Source of the DNA: Actinomycetota bacterium
Lineage (GTDB): Bacteria; Actinomycetota; Actinomycetes; Nanopelagicales; Nanopelagicaceae
Assembly: GCA_014377015.1 (NCBI GenBank)
Contig: JACMQL010000022.1
Coordinates: 1 to 64,000, forward strand
Length of the DNA stretch: 64,000 nt
Reading direction: 5' to 3'
Below the pieces are notes generated by a model that did no database searches, was not told the origin of the DNA, and worked only from the letters and a program-made list of their open reading frames with translations. Shown here piece by piece: positions 8,761-18,090 of the stretch; the first letter of the stretch is position 1, and each line of letters begins with the position of its first letter. Both the position numbers and the translations under genes were made by a program.

Positions 8761-9468
8761 TCAGTGTCCCATCCCTAATCCGCCATCCACTGGTATTAAA
8801 GCTCCCGTGATATACGAAGCCTTTTCTGAAGCGATAAATGCCACGACTTCAGCTATTTCTTTTACACTGCAGAAGCGACCAAGCGGCACAGATGCCACAA
8901 TTTCTACACGTCGCTTTTCTTCGAGTTCGGCAGTCATATCTGTCTCGACAAAACCCGGAGCAATCACGTTGGAAGTGATTCCGCGACTGCCAAGTTCGCG
9001 CGCAAACGAGCGAGCCATTCCCACTAATCCGGACTTGCTTGCTGAGTAATTCACCTGACCTGGTGAGCCAACACTTCCAACCACGGATCCGATAAAAATC
9101 AACCTGCCACGTCGGAGTTTGAGTAAGCCGCGCGTCGCCCTGCGAGCAACGCGAAACGCCCCCGTGAGGTTGGCATCGATAACGTCGGAAAAATCAGCAT
9201 CACTCATTCGCATTACGAGAGAATCCTTTGTGATTCCGGCATTGGCCACGATGATTTCTGGCGTGCCAAATTTGTCTTCAATCTCCGCGAACGCTGCTTC
9301 TACGCTCTCACTTGAAGTCACATCCATCTGGACGGCGTTCATTCCCGAAGGCGCCTGTCCCGTTCGGTAGGTAACAACCGTGAGAAATCCTTGCGCAGCT
9401 AGTTCTTCGGCGATCGCTTTCCCGATTCCCCGATTTGCGCCAGTCACGAGAGCAATCGGCTTAGTCAT
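8761..9468 (-). CDS. fabG: 3-oxoacyl-ACP reductase FabG
   Basis: This NADPH-dependent beta-ketoacyl-ACP reductase belongs to type II fatty acid synthesis. It has 235 residues. The Rossmann motif is TGANRGIGKAIA (9-20), NAGI follows near 86, and the catalytic Ser-Tyr-Lys lies in IGSVVGS and YSASK. The C-terminus, ending GGLGMGH, is typical of FabG. There is no Shine-Dalgarno sequence; TAGGTT ends 6 nt before the ATG, so fabG-fabI probably starts as a leaderless transcript. It is divergent from the DUF3099 gene across 125 nt. Confidence 0.95.
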   Translation of the reverse strand: MTKPIALVTGANRGIGKAIAEELAAQGFLTVVTYRTGQAPSGMNAVQMDVTSSESVEAAFAEIEDKFGTPEIIVANAGITKDSLVMRMSDADFSDVIDANLTGAFRVARRATRGLLKLRRGRLIFIGSVVGSVGSPGQVNYSASKSGLVGMARSFARELGSRGITSNVIAPGFVETDMTAELEEKRRVEIVASVPLGRFCSVKEIAEVVAFIASEKASYITGALIPVDGGLGMGH

Positions 9469-9474
9469 GGCTAA

Positions 9475-9480
9475 AACCTA
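9475..9480 (-). promoter_or_regulatory. -10 hexamer TAGGTT of fabG-fabI (leaderless)
   Basis: TAGGTT on the minus strand ends 6 nt before the fabG ATG. No Shine-Dalgarno sequence lies between, and no recognisable -35 is seen. Confidence 0.5.
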
Positions 9481-9581
9481 GTCGTTTCTTGACGCGATTC
9501 CAGATTTCCACGCCGAGTTAACAAAAGACCCTTTTGAGTTTTCTCACCCTTTTCCAAGATGCGCCGATCTCGCGAGTTGCC

Positions 9582-9587
9582 TAGGCT
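9582..9587 (+). promoter_or_regulatory. -10 hexamer TAGGCT of the DUF3099 gene (leaderless)
   Basis: TAGGCT ends 6 nt before the ATG at 9594. The stretch TAGGCTTGCC followed by CTATG is almost identical to that in front of ctaA (18918), which supports its being a promoter core. Confidence 0.55.
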
Positions 9588-9593
9588 TGCCCT

Positions 9594-9872
9594 ATGGGAA
9601 ATTCGATTGACGACGGAATCTATAACATCACTAGCGCGCAGGTTGGGCTGAGTGAGGATTTGCCGCGTCGTCAGAAGCGCTACTTCATTTCCATGATGAT
9701 CCGCACTGCCTGCTTCATTCTGGCTGTCGTGCTTCCAAGTCCCTTCCGATGGATTGCCCTAGCCGGTTCCCTTTTGCTTCCCTACGTTGCAGTAATCATG
9801 GCCAACGCTGGACGAGAAAGCATTCCGCGCGGAGCAGCAGTAATAGATGAAAAGCGTAAGAGCCTCAACTAA
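9594..9872 (+). CDS. DUF3099 family membrane protein
   Basis: This is a 92-residue protein of the actinobacterial DUF3099 family; its function is not known. About 28 polar N-terminal residues containing LPRRQKRYFISMMIR are followed by two hydrophobic segments (about 36-52 and 56-72) and a short basic tail. The RRQKRYF...MIRT...FRW pattern is the family signature. It overlaps the SURF1 start by 26 bp in another frame. In actinobacteria this gene is commonly found near cytochrome oxidase assembly or fabG genes, but that does not define a role. Confidence 0.85.
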   Translation: MGNSIDDGIYNITSAQVGLSEDLPRRQKRYFISMMIRTACFILAVVLPSPFRWIALAGSLLLPYVAVIMANAGRESIPRGAAVIDEKRKSLN

Positions 9873-10590
9873 GGAAAGTGAACGGGAATCTCATCCGTAT
9901 CTCTCTTCCGTTATCGCTTTAATTCTCATTGTTCTGTGCCTTTGGGCAAGTCAATGGCAATACCAACGGGGAGTTGACAGACATCACCGAAATGCATTTA
10001 TTGCCGAAAATGCGAGCGGCCCCGCGGTTAATTTCGAACTCTCAAAAAAGAATATAAACAAACTGGAATGGCGCACCGTTATTTTCGAAGGAAAATTCGA
10101 TCCAGAAAATCAGATTTTACTTCGAAATAAATACAACGAAGGCAAATATGGATTCGATCTACTGACGATATTTAATGAACGCAACGGGCGCGCATTCTGG
10201 GTCAATCGAGGATGGATAGCACCTGGTGCCACAGCCAAGACTGCGCCTAAAATACCTACGACACCTACAACGAATGTGAAAATCACTGGCAGGCTTCGCC
10301 TCGATAATTCATTGCCCCAAGGTTCTTTTTTTGCGATGCCATCCGATGGCGGGTCTCTCGTCGAGAAATGGAATGCGCAACTTGCCACAACAAATAACTT
10401 GGAAGTTTTCTACGTGGACCTCATTAAATCTTCTAATCCGCAACTTACTCCCGTTGTTCCCGCTGCGTTACCCGAGCTTTCTGACGGACCACATATGGCA
10501 TATGCGCTGCAATGGATTTTCTTCGGCGGCTTAGTTGTCTATGGGCGCATACTTTTAAGGAGAAGCGCTCAAGTCCTGACGAGCGTATAA
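9847..10590 (+). CDS. SURF1-family cytochrome oxidase assembly protein
   Basis: SURF1 proteins are inner-membrane factors needed for assembly of heme-copper cytochrome c oxidase. It has 247 residues. A first transmembrane helix (about 20-38) runs into the hallmark WASQWQYQRG motif. The extracytoplasmic domain contains WVNRGWIAPG (about 118-127), and a second helix near 222-240 contains the YALQWIFFGG motif. It overlaps the DUF3099 gene at its start and runs convergently into the ABC exporter gene, sharing 36 bp at the 3' ends. Heme A synthase (ctaA) about 8 kb away fits the same process. Confidence 0.9.
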   Translation: MKSVRASTKESERESHPYLSSVIALILIVLCLWASQWQYQRGVDRHHRNAFIAENASGPAVNFELSKKNINKLEWRTVIFEGKFDPENQILLRNKYNEGKYGFDLLTIFNERNGRAFWVNRGWIAPGATAKTAPKIPTTPTTNVKITGRLRLDNSLPQGSFFAMPSDGGSLVEKWNAQLATTNNLEVFYVDLIKSSNPQLTPVVPAALPELSDGPHMAYALQWIFFGGLVVYGRILLRRSAQVLTSV

Positions 10591-12423
10591 ATCTGCGTAC
10601 AGCCCACCGTCACCGAGAAGTTCGTCATGGGTCCCTCTTTCAACTATAGAACCCTTTTCCATCACAAGAATCTGATCTGCCTCTCTCACAGTGCTTAGTC
10701 GATGAGCAATGACGATACTGGTGCGACCCTGCAATGCATTTCGAAGAGCTTCGTGAACGAGGGCTTCATTCTCTGAATCTAAATGCGCAGTCGCTTCGTC
10801 AAGAATTACTACCGATGGAGACTTAAGAAGCAAGCGAGCAATAGCAATGCGTTGTTTTTCTCCGCCAGAAAGCCGGTGCCCTCTCTCGCCCACCATCGTG
10901 TCAAAACCATTAGGCAAACTTTCAATCAAATCCCAAATTCTTGCCGACTCGCAAGCAAGCCTCATTTCGGCAACTGTCGCATCGCTCTTTGCGTACCGCA
11001 AATTTTCGGCGATGGTGTCGTGAAAGAGATGCGCATCTTGCATAACGACGCCAATCGATTGCCGCAAACTTTCCAGAGTGAGATCCCTTACATCGACTCC
11101 CCCGACCAAGATTGCCCCGGCAGTGACATCGTAAAGTCGAGGGATGAGCGCGCTGATAGTTGTTTTACCTGCGCCAGATGGGCCGACTATCGCGGTCATC
11201 GTGCCACTTCGTGCATGAAAATTAATACCGTGCAGAACTTCGCCACTCTGAACCGTCTCGGGCTTAGCAGCGGATTCCAATGACGCCAAGGAAATTTCTG
11301 AAGCCATTGGGTACGAAAAGGAAACTTCGCGAAATTCAACGTCCGGCGTTCTCGACTGCAAAATCTGAGCTTGGGGACCATTCTTGACCATCGGTTCTAG
11401 ATCAAGGACCTCGAAGACTCGTTCAAAGGAAACCAGGGCCGTCATAACGTCGATTCTCACATTAGATAGCGCCGTCAAGGGACCGTAAAGTCGCGCCAAC
11501 AAAGCCGTTATCGCCAATAGAGTTCCGACCGTTACGCCACCAGAAATAGCTAAATGTCCGCCTATTCCATATGCGAAGGCCGTCGCAACCGCGGCAACAC
11601 TTGTAAGTGCAATGAAAAATAATCTATTGAGCAATGCGATTGAAATACCGATGTCTGCGACTTTTCTTGCCCGTGTTGCAAAATAACGATGTTCGCGCTC
11701 GGGCTGCCCATAGAGTGCAACCAACATCGCTCCTGAGACGTTGAATCTCTCAGTCATGGTGCTCGACATCTCAGCGTTTAACTGGAAAGACTGACGAGTG
11801 AGACCTTGCAAGCGTCGTCCCACCCACTTGGTCGGAATCAAGAAAAGTGGCAACAGGACTAGCGACACGATCGTGATCTGCCACGACAACACAAGCATTG
11901 TGATGAGAACGAGCACCAAACTAACTACATTACTGACGACGCCAGCCAAGGTAGTGGTAAAGGCTTGCTGGGCACCGATTACGTCGGAATTTATTCGCGA
12001 AATGAGGGCGCCGGTCTGAGCGCGGGTGAAGAACGCAATTGATTGTTTTTGAACGTGTGCATAAACCAAGGAACGTAAATCAAAAATTAATCCCTCGCCA
12101 ATGCGCGAAGAGAACCAGCGTCCGATGATACTCATCACGGAATCCGCAACAGCGAGCAATCCGACGAAGATCGCCAAACGCGTTACGAGTGCGCCGTTTC
12201 GCGGTATGACTCCTTCGTCGATCAATCGTCTCAAAAGTAAGGGCGCGGCAATTACTAATACAGCATCAATCACCACCGTAATAAGAAAGAACACGATCTG
12301 AGACTTGTACGGTTTGGCAAATGTTGCGATTCTCCGAATTGTGCCTGCCTTAAGTTTCTGATTCTTGACCGATGGATCCGCTGTTAACGAGCGGAATGTC
12401 ATCCATCCTGCTTGCATCGACAT
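10555..12423 (-). CDS. ABC exporter, fused permease-ATPase half transporter
   Basis: It has 622 residues. A six-helix type-1 exporter membrane domain (about 40-345) is followed by a nucleotide-binding domain (about 365-610) with Walker A GPSGAGKTT, Q-loop VMQDAHLF, signature LSGGEKQR, Walker B VVILDEA and H-loop IAHRLS. All catalytic elements are intact. It resembles multidrug/lipid exporters (MsbA/MdlB type) working as homodimers or paired half transporters; the substrate cannot be told. The start is 3 nt after the sufT stop, so it may be co-transcribed at the end of the suf operon. An alternative ATG lies two codons in. Confidence 0.92.
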   Translation of the reverse strand: MSMQAGWMTFRSLTADPSVKNQKLKAGTIRRIATFAKPYKSQIVFFLITVVIDAVLVIAAPLLLRRLIDEGVIPRNGALVTRLAIFVGLLAVADSVMSIIGRWFSSRIGEGLIFDLRSLVYAHVQKQSIAFFTRAQTGALISRINSDVIGAQQAFTTTLAGVVSNVVSLVLVLITMLVLSWQITIVSLVLLPLFLIPTKWVGRRLQGLTRQSFQLNAEMSSTMTERFNVSGAMLVALYGQPEREHRYFATRARKVADIGISIALLNRLFFIALTSVAAVATAFAYGIGGHLAISGGVTVGTLLAITALLARLYGPLTALSNVRIDVMTALVSFERVFEVLDLEPMVKNGPQAQILQSRTPDVEFREVSFSYPMASEISLASLESAAKPETVQSGEVLHGINFHARSGTMTAIVGPSGAGKTTISALIPRLYDVTAGAILVGGVDVRDLTLESLRQSIGVVMQDAHLFHDTIAENLRYAKSDATVAEMRLACESARIWDLIESLPNGFDTMVGERGHRLSGGEKQRIAIARLLLKSPSVVILDEATAHLDSENEALVHEALRNALQGRTSIVIAHRLSTVREADQILVMEKGSIVERGTHDELLGDGGLYADLYARQDLSASP

Positions 12424-12426
12424 GCT

Positions 12427-12738
12427 TTATACAGTGAATCCGAGAGCTCGAAGTTGATCTCTTCCATCGTCGCTGATCTTGTCTGGACCCCATGGCGGCA
12501 TCCACACCCAATTAATCTTCACATCGCTCGTCAAACTTGAGAGCGCTTGCCGAGTTTGATCTTCGATCACATCTTGCAAAGGGCAAGCGGCTGAGGTCAA
12601 AGTCATATTTAGTATGGCGATGTTGTTCTCATCGACCATTACATCGTAAATCAAACCCAAATCAACAACGTTGATTCCTAATTCTGGGTCGACTACATCC
12701 CTCATCGCCTCTGTAACATCATCAATTTGTGCAACCAT
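12427..12738 (-). CDS. sufT: SufT-like metal-sulfur cluster assembly factor (DUF59/MIP18 family)
   Basis: This 103-residue protein of the DUF59 (PaaD/MIP18-like) family helps maturation of Fe-S proteins. The core shows DPELGINVVDLGLIYD (about 17-32) and the conserved TSAACPL cysteine motif near 49-54, then the basic-aromatic WMPPWGPD end. GGAGG lies 8 nt before the ATG. It is the last suf-type gene of the operon, downstream of sufU, as in other actinobacteria. Confidence 0.92.
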   Translation of the reverse strand: MVAQIDDVTEAMRDVVDPELGINVVDLGLIYDVMVDENNIAILNMTLTSAACPLQDVIEDQTRQALSSLTSDVKINWVWMPPWGPDKISDDGRDQLRALGFTV

Positions 12739-12793
12739 TCAACATACCTCCATGTGTCTTACCCGTAAGCGTATCTACTAAATCCGCTGATAT

Positions 12794-13225
12794 TTACTTC
12801 CTGATTTGAATTGACGCATCCTTGTAAGCCATCCAGGCAAGTAGAGCGCATTTGATACGAGCGGGAAATTGAGAGACGCCTGCGAAGGCAACGGCGTCTT
12901 CCAGCACTTCCTCATCACCGCTTTGCGCCCCCTTGCTTTGCATAAGCGCCACAAAAGCATCCAAAATTGGTTGGGATTCATTTATTCCCTTACCCGTGAG
13001 CAAACTAGCCATGATCGAAGCGCTGGCCATGGAAATCGCGCAACCAACTCCATCCCAACCAAGAATGAGATGACCGTCTTTCAACGAAAGATTGAGAGTA
13101 AGTTCATCCCCGCAACTGGGATTAACGTGATGCACTTGAACATCGAATTCTTGCAAAAGGCCCTTGTGCTCTGGATGCTTGTAGTGATCCAAAATGACTT
13201 CCTGATAAAGATTATCTAATTGCAT
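12794..13225 (-). CDS. sufU: Fe-S cluster assembly sulfur acceptor SufU
   Basis: SufU is a zinc-dependent sulfurtransferase that takes the persulfide from SufS. It has 143 residues. The IscU-like fold begins LYQEVILDHYKHP, and the three cysteines expected of the family are visible in NPSCGDE (about 42), GVGCAIS (about 62) and IKCALLAW (about 127). The ATG overlaps the sufS stop (TGATG). A 55-nt gap precedes sufT. Confidence 0.95.
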   Translation of the reverse strand: MQLDNLYQEVILDHYKHPEHKGLLQEFDVQVHHVNPSCGDELTLNLSLKDGHLILGWDGVGCAISMASASIMASLLTGKGINESQPILDAFVALMQSKGAQSGDEEVLEDAVAFAGVSQFPARIKCALLAWMAYKDASIQIRK

Positions 13226-14487
13226 CAGATCGTTCCGAAATACTTCTCAGCCGCATTGATTCCAATGACTAACTCATCTACATCGGCATCAGTGTTGTAC
13301 AGGTAAAAGGAGGCGCGGGTCGTTGCAACAACGCCAAGTTTCCGGTTGAGGGGCCAAGCACAATGATGCCCCGTTCGTACCGCTATGCCGTGGCTATCCA
13401 GAAACTGTCCCAAATCATGCGGGTGAATTCCTTCAACTGCAAAAGAAACTACTCCCCCGCGCATTTCTAAATTCTTAGGACCGAAAATCGTCACAGACTT
13501 CTTTTCATTCAACGCATCAAGTAATCGCTCAGTAAGTTTCATTTCATGAGCATGAATGTTGCGCATTCCGACATTGGAGAGATATTTAAGAGCAGTGCTC
13601 AACCCTACGGCTTGCGCCATGTTGGGTACTCCTGCTTCAAATCTCGTCGGCGGAGCCGCCCAGGTAGCCCCCGTCATGGTTACCGTTTCAATCATGGATC
13701 CGCCGAACAAAAATGGCGGTAGGTCCTCGAGTAATTCAGATCGGCCCCACAGCACACCAACTCCGGTCGGTCCTAAAGTCTTGTGCCCCGAAAACGCCAG
13801 GAAATCAACACCAAGGCTGGCGACATCAACTTCCATATGCGGAACGGACTGACACGCATCAAGAACCACGATCGCACCAACTTGATGTGCCCGCGCAATT
13901 ATTGCCCCAAGTGGATTTATTGTGCCCAACACGTTTGACTGATGCGTTAATGCCACAATCTTTGTTGATTCAGTAATGATTGAATCTATATCTGATAGGT
14001 CCAATCTACCCTCGTCATCAACACAGAACCAACCCAGATGAGCTCCAGACCGCTTGGCAAGTTGTTGCCAAGGAATCAAGTTGGCGTGATGCTCCATCTC
14101 GGTCACCACGATGCGATCTTGCGGCGTCAGATGAAACCGATTTCCTGACTCTGCATTTGTGAATGCATAAGCCAAAAGGTTGATAGCTTCCGTAGCGTTC
14201 TTCGTGAATATGACTTCACTTGGTTTCGCTCCTAAAAATTCCGACACTGAATCGCGTGCTTCCTCGTATGCCTCAGTTGCTTCTTCAGCCAGGTGGTGCG
14301 CGCCACGATGCACTGCCGCATTAGTATTTCGGTAAAAATTCGCTTCAGCCTCGATCACAACTTCCGGCTTTTGGCTCGTCGCGCCGTTATCCAAGTAAAT
14401 GAGTCGCTTATTATCGCGGACTGTCCGATTGAAAATCGGAAAGTCACTTCGGATCAGGTACGGGTCGAGAGCCAATTCGATAGACAT
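13225..14487 (-). CDS. sufS: Cysteine desulfurase SufS
   Basis: This PLP enzyme removes sulfur from cysteine for Fe-S assembly (group II, SufS). It has 420 residues from the ATG at 14487 (MSIELALDPY). The PLP lysine is in FSGHKTLGPTG, and the catalytic cysteine is in RTGHHCAWPL on the long C-terminal loop. A TTG four codons upstream (14499) would lengthen it slightly; the ATG is preferred and lies 20 nt after the sufC stop. It is followed by sufU with a one-base overlap, matching the SufS-SufU pair of actinobacteria and Firmicutes. Confidence 0.95.
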   Translation of the reverse strand: MSIELALDPYLIRSDFPIFNRTVRDNKRLIYLDNGATSQKPEVVIEAEANFYRNTNAAVHRGAHHLAEEATEAYEEARDSVSEFLGAKPSEVIFTKNATEAINLLAYAFTNAESGNRFHLTPQDRIVVTEMEHHANLIPWQQLAKRSGAHLGWFCVDDEGRLDLSDIDSIITESTKIVALTHQSNVLGTINPLGAIIARAHQVGAIVVLDACQSVPHMEVDVASLGVDFLAFSGHKTLGPTGVGVLWGRSELLEDLPPFLFGGSMIETVTMTGATWAAPPTRFEAGVPNMAQAVGLSTALKYLSNVGMRNIHAHEMKLTERLLDALNEKKSVTIFGPKNLEMRGGVVSFAVEGIHPHDLGQFLDSHGIAVRTGHHCAWPLNRKLGVVATTRASFYLYNTDADVDELVIGINAAEKYFGTI

Positions 14488-14507
14488 TTCAATATCCAAT
14501 GAGACGA

Positions 14508-15260
14508 TTAGCTTCCGACGTACTCGGCGTAGCCGTGCTCTTCAAGTTTGTCCGCTAGTTCAGGCCCGCCTTCTTCGACTACGCGTCCGTTTGCGAAAAC
14601 ATGCACGAAGTCCGGTCGAATGTAGCGAAGAATTCGCGTGTAGTGCGTTATTAGAACAATTCCTAGGTTATTGACCTCTTTAGCTCGATTTACACCCTCT
14701 GAAACGATGCGAAGGGCATCAACATCAAGTCCAGAATCGGTTTCATCGAGGATTGCGATCTTTGGCTTGAGAAGTTCTAATTGCATAATCTCGTGTCGCT
14801 TCTTTTCGCCACCAGAGAAACCCTCGTTCACGTTTCTCTCTGAGAAAGCGGGGTCCATGTTCAAAGCGTTCATGGCCGCTTTCACTTCGCCAACCCAGGT
14901 ACGCAATTTAGGCGCCTCTCCACGTAATGCCGTCGCGGCAGTACGGAGGAAATTTGAAACTGAGACCCCAGGTACTTCAACTGGATACTGCATGGCGAGG
15001 AAAAGTCCTGCCTTCGCCCGCTCGTCAACTTTCATGTCGAGCACATTGGCTCCATCAAGGGTCACAGTCCCGCCGGTGATTGTGTACTTGGGGTGACCGG
15101 CAATCGAATACGCCAACGTCGACTTACCAGAGCCATTCGGCCCCATTATTGCGTGAGTTTCGCCTGAGCGAACGGTGAGATCCACCCCTCTAAGAATCTC
15201 AATCGGACCTTTTTCCGTCACAACCGCTACCTCTAGTCCGCGGATTTCCAGTGTGCTCAT
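14508..15260 (-). CDS. sufC: Fe-S assembly ATPase SufC
   Basis: SufC is the ABC-type ATPase that energises the SufBCD scaffold. It has 250 residues. Walker A is GPNGSGKSTL (about 40-49), the signature is GFSGGEKKRHE, Walker B is IAILDETDSGLD, and the switch His is in LITHYTRI. There is no membrane domain, as expected. GAGGAG lies just upstream of the ATG. It lies between the Rieske ferredoxin gene and sufS. Confidence 0.97.
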   Translation of the reverse strand: MSTLEIRGLEVAVVTEKGPIEILRGVDLTVRSGETHAIMGPNGSGKSTLAYSIAGHPKYTITGGTVTLDGANVLDMKVDERAKAGLFLAMQYPVEVPGVSVSNFLRTAATALRGEAPKLRTWVGEVKAAMNALNMDPAFSERNVNEGFSGGEKKRHEIMQLELLKPKIAILDETDSGLDVDALRIVSEGVNRAKEVNNLGIVLITHYTRILRYIRPDFVHVFANGRVVEEGGPELADKLEEHGYAEYVGS

Positions 15261-15286
15261 CTTCTCCTCTTTCGTAGTAATAGAAC

Positions 15287-15583
15287 TTAAATTTCGACGG
15301 TAACGGCATCGTCAGCAACGCTGACCGAATAGGTTTTTAGGCTCGTCACGGCCGGTAGGGTGAGTGCTTCGCCAGTACGTAAATCAAATTCTGCGCCGTG
15401 CAACCAGCATTCGATTTTGGTGCCGCTCACATCGCCTTCTGATAAAGATGCATCCGAGTGCGAACAAGTATCGTCAATAGCAAAGACTTCGCTTCCGACT
15501 CTAGTGACACAAATCGCCCTGCCGCCTTTTTCTAAACGCACAGGCTGTCCATCCAACAATTGAGCCAGTGAAAGATCTGACAT
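15287..15583 (-). CDS. Rieske [2Fe-2S] ferredoxin-like protein of the suf operon
   Basis: This 98-residue Rieske protein resembles ferredoxin subunits of non-heme iron oxygenases and NirD. The cluster ligands are clear: Cys-x-His in DTCSHSD (about 40-42) and Cys-x2-His in IECWLHGAEF (about 58-61). It is encoded between sufD and sufC, 3 nt after sufD, an arrangement common in actinobacterial suf operons. The role in assembly is not established; it may be an electron donor or a client. No oxygenase gene is nearby. Confidence 0.9.
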   Translation of the reverse strand: MSDLSLAQLLDGQPVRLEKGGRAICVTRVGSEVFAIDDTCSHSDASLSEGDVSGTKIECWLHGAEFDLRTGEALTLPAVTSLKTYSVSVADDAVTVEI

Positions 15584-15586
15584 CTA

Positions 15587-16681
15587 TCAGTGACCTGCCT
15601 TTGCAAGTTCGCCGTCGATGCGCGCCATCAGACGATCTTCAATTTGTTCATCGCCAATTTGTGTAATTATCTCGGCGAAGAAACCGCGAACCACAAGTCG
15701 TCTGGCTCCATCCATCGGAATGCCTCGTGACATCAGATAGAAGAGTTGTTCGTCATCGAAGCGTCCCGTAGTGCTGGCATGTCCCGCACCAATTATTTCG
15801 CCAGTTTCGATTTCCAAATTTGGGACCGAGTCAGCCCGTGCGCCATCGCTGAGCAGAAGATTTCTGTTGAGTTCGTATGTGTCCGTTCCCTCAGCTGCGG
15901 CTCGAATGTGCACATCGCCAATCCAAACCGTGTGTGCCTCGTTTCCTGCAAGCGCTCCCTTGTAATTGACCCGTGACTTCGCGTTCGGCACGCCGTGCTC
16001 TACGTGAATACGATGCTCGAGATGCTGACCAGCTGTTGCGAAATACACTCCCAGCAATTCAGCAGAAGTACCGGGGCCGGCAAACTCCACTGTTGGAAGT
16101 AATCGCACAAGTGAGCCACCGACTGAGACTGTTATTGATTGAAAAGTCGAGTCACGATTAAGAATTGCGTGATGCCGAGCAGCATGAACTGATCCTTCAT
16201 CCCACTCCTGGAGCGTGATGAATTTTAACGTCGATCCCGCTCCTAACGTGATTTCAACGTCCTCGCCTAAAATTGATTTCCCGACATTTTCCATAATGAT
16301 GACCGCGTGTGCGTTTGTTCCAAGTTCAATTCGGACGCTCGAAAGTTCAGATCCTTGCGATTTTTCCTGAAGTCTTGCCAGGTATACCGGTTCGGAAAGC
16401 GAAACATTTGCCGAAATTGAAACAGAGAAGACGTCCTCCGCTTCCGCATGGACGCGTTGCACAACAACATCTTCCGATGGTGCGGCGCTCGGAACCAGCG
16501 CACGATCAACTCTGGTCGCCGTGACGCCCGCCTGTTGTGCGCTCTTTAGAAAGAGCGACTTGCGCGTGCCCCTTTGCGAAGAACCGTCATGCAGACCGGC
16601 TAGCCGCGCCAAAGGAGTAAAACGCCAGGCCTCTTCCCGTCCAGACGGAACGAGATAATTTGTCATCAAAGTCGAAGCCAT
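15587..16681 (-). CDS. sufD: Fe-S cluster assembly protein SufD
   Basis: SufD is the partner of SufB in the SufBC2D scaffold, with a beta-helix core. It has 364 residues, a little short for the family. The C-terminal region contains [21 protein letters not shown], shown here only in part as ASTTGRFD (about 303-310) and LFYLMSRG, which is the shared SufB/SufD signature. The ATG overlaps the sufB stop (TGATG). Confidence 0.95.
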   Translation of the reverse strand: MASTLMTNYLVPSGREEAWRFTPLARLAGLHDGSSQRGTRKSLFLKSAQQAGVTATRVDRALVPSAAPSEDVVVQRVHAEAEDVFSVSISANVSLSEPVYLARLQEKSQGSELSSVRIELGTNAHAVIIMENVGKSILGEDVEITLGAGSTLKFITLQEWDEGSVHAARHHAILNRDSTFQSITVSVGGSLVRLLPTVEFAGPGTSAELLGVYFATAGQHLEHRIHVEHGVPNAKSRVNYKGALAGNEAHTVWIGDVHIRAAAEGTDTYELNRNLLLSDGARADSVPNLEIETGEIIGAGHASTTGRFDDEQLFYLMSRGIPMDGARRLVVRGFFAEIITQIGDEQIEDRLMARIDGELAKAGH

Positions 16682-18090
16682 CAGCCGACTGCACCTTCCA
16701 TCTGAAGTTCGATCAAACGGTTGAGTTCGAGCGCGTACTCCATAGGCAACTCACGTGCGATCGGCTCAATGAATCCGCGCACAATCATCGCCATCGCCTC
16801 ATCCTCGGCGAGACCACGCGACATCAAATAAAACAATTGATCGTCACTTATTTTGGAAACAGTGGCTTCGTGACCCATGGAGACATCGTCTTCTCGAATA
16901 TCTACATACGGATAAGTATCGGATCGCGAAATTGTATCGACTAGAAGTGCATCGCATTTCACTGTGCTCTTAGAGTGATGCGCACCTTCTTGCACCTGCA
17001 CTAATCCTCGATAGGAAGTACGCCCACCCCCACGCGCAACCGACTTAGAGATGATTGTTGAAGATGTATAAGGCGCGGCGTGAACCATCTTGGCGCCGGC
17101 ATCTTGATGTTGTCCTGCACCTGCGAAAGCTATTGAAAGTGTTTCGCCTTTCGCGTGCGGACCGAGCAAAAACACGGCAGGATATTTCATGGTCACCTTG
17201 GATCCGATGTTTCCATCAATCCATTCCATCGTCGCACCCTCTGCGCAGGTTGCACGCTTAGTAACGAGGTTGTAGACGTTATTGGACCAGTTTTGAATCG
17301 TGGTGTAGCGAACTCGCGCACCCTTTTTCACAATGATCTCTACCACCGCTGAATGCAAAGAATCGGATGAGTAAATCGGAGCCGTACATCCTTCAACGTA
17401 GTGAATGTAAGAATCTTCATCCGCGATAATTAGAGTTCTTTCAAATTGCCCCATATTTTCAGTGTTAATTCGGAAATATGCCTGTAGTGGGATATCAACG
17501 TGGACACCTTTTGGAATGTAGATAAATGAACCACCAGACCACACTGCGGTATTAAGTGCGGCAAACTTGTTGTCACCAACTGGAATGACAGTTCCGAAAT
17601 ACTCCTTAAACAATTCCGGATGCGTTTTCAGGGCCGTATCCGTATCAAGAAATAAAACACCTTGCTTCTCAAGATCCTCACGAATTGAGTGATAGACCAC
17701 TTCGGATTCATACTGTGCAGCCACGCCAGAGACGAGTCTTTGCTTTTCTGCTTCCGGAATACCCAATCGGTCGTAAGTGTTCTTAATTTCCTCTGGTAGA
17801 TCGTCCCAAGTTGTCGCTTGCTTTTCCGTGGAACGCACAAAGTACTTAATGGTGTCGAAGAAAATTCCAGAAAGGTCCGAACCCCACGTGGGCATCGGCT
17901 TCTTTTCGAACAACTTCAATCCCTTTAGACGCAATTCAAGCATCCAATCCGGCTCTGATTTCTTTGCCGAAATATCACGAACCACATCTTCATTCAAGCC
18001 ACGACGAGAGTTAACTCCGGCCGTATCACTGTCGGACCAACCGTACTCGTACTTTCCAAGCCCTTCGAGTTCTGGGTGTGCAATGGTCAT
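16681..18090 (-). CDS. sufB: Fe-S cluster assembly protein SufB
   Basis: SufB is the main scaffold subunit of the SUF machine. It has 469 residues from the ATG at 18090 ([12 protein letters not shown]), which has GGAGG 6 nt upstream. A frame extending to 18150 lacks such support. It begins with the usual YEYGWSD motif; the C-terminal part shows [28 protein letters not shown]-type sequence (the terminal SufB signature) and a helical end. The start overlaps the sufR stop (ATGA), so the repressor and first structural gene are coupled. Confidence 0.97.
   Translation of the reverse strand: MTIAHPELEGLGKYEYGWSDSDTAGVNSRRGLNEDVVRDISAKKSEPDWMLELRLKGLKLFEKKPMPTWGSDLSGIFFDTIKYFVRSTEKQATTWDDLPEEIKNTYDRLGIPEAEKQRLVSGVAAQYESEVVYHSIREDLEKQGVLFLDTDTALKTHPELFKEYFGTVIPVGDNKFAALNTAVWSGGSFIYIPKGVHVDIPLQAYFRINTENMGQFERTLIIADEDSYIHYVEGCTAPIYSSDSLHSAVVEIIVKKGARVRYTTIQNWSNNVYNLVTKRATCAEGATMEWIDGNIGSKVTMKYPAVFLLGPHAKGETLSIAFAGAGQHQDAGAKMVHAAPYTSSTIISKSVARGGGRTSYRGLVQVQEGAHHSKSTVKCDALLVDTISRSDTYPYVDIREDDVSMGHEATVSKISDDQLFYLMSRGLAEDEAMAMIVRGFIEPIARELPMEYALELNRLIELQMEGAVG

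Noticed and set aside
10555-10590. SURF1/ABC overlap as a frameshift or assembly error
   Set aside because: Both C-termini are intact and family-like on opposite strands; convergent overlaps fit the packing elsewhere.
14488-14499. sufS start at TTG 14499
   Set aside because: The ATG four codons downstream is a better codon and neither has a strong ribosome site; the extra residues add nothing conserved.
15287-15583. Rieske protein as part of an oxygenase or nitrite reductase system
   Set aside because: No oxygenase or nirB partner is adjacent; its place between sufD and sufC is a common actinobacterial arrangement.
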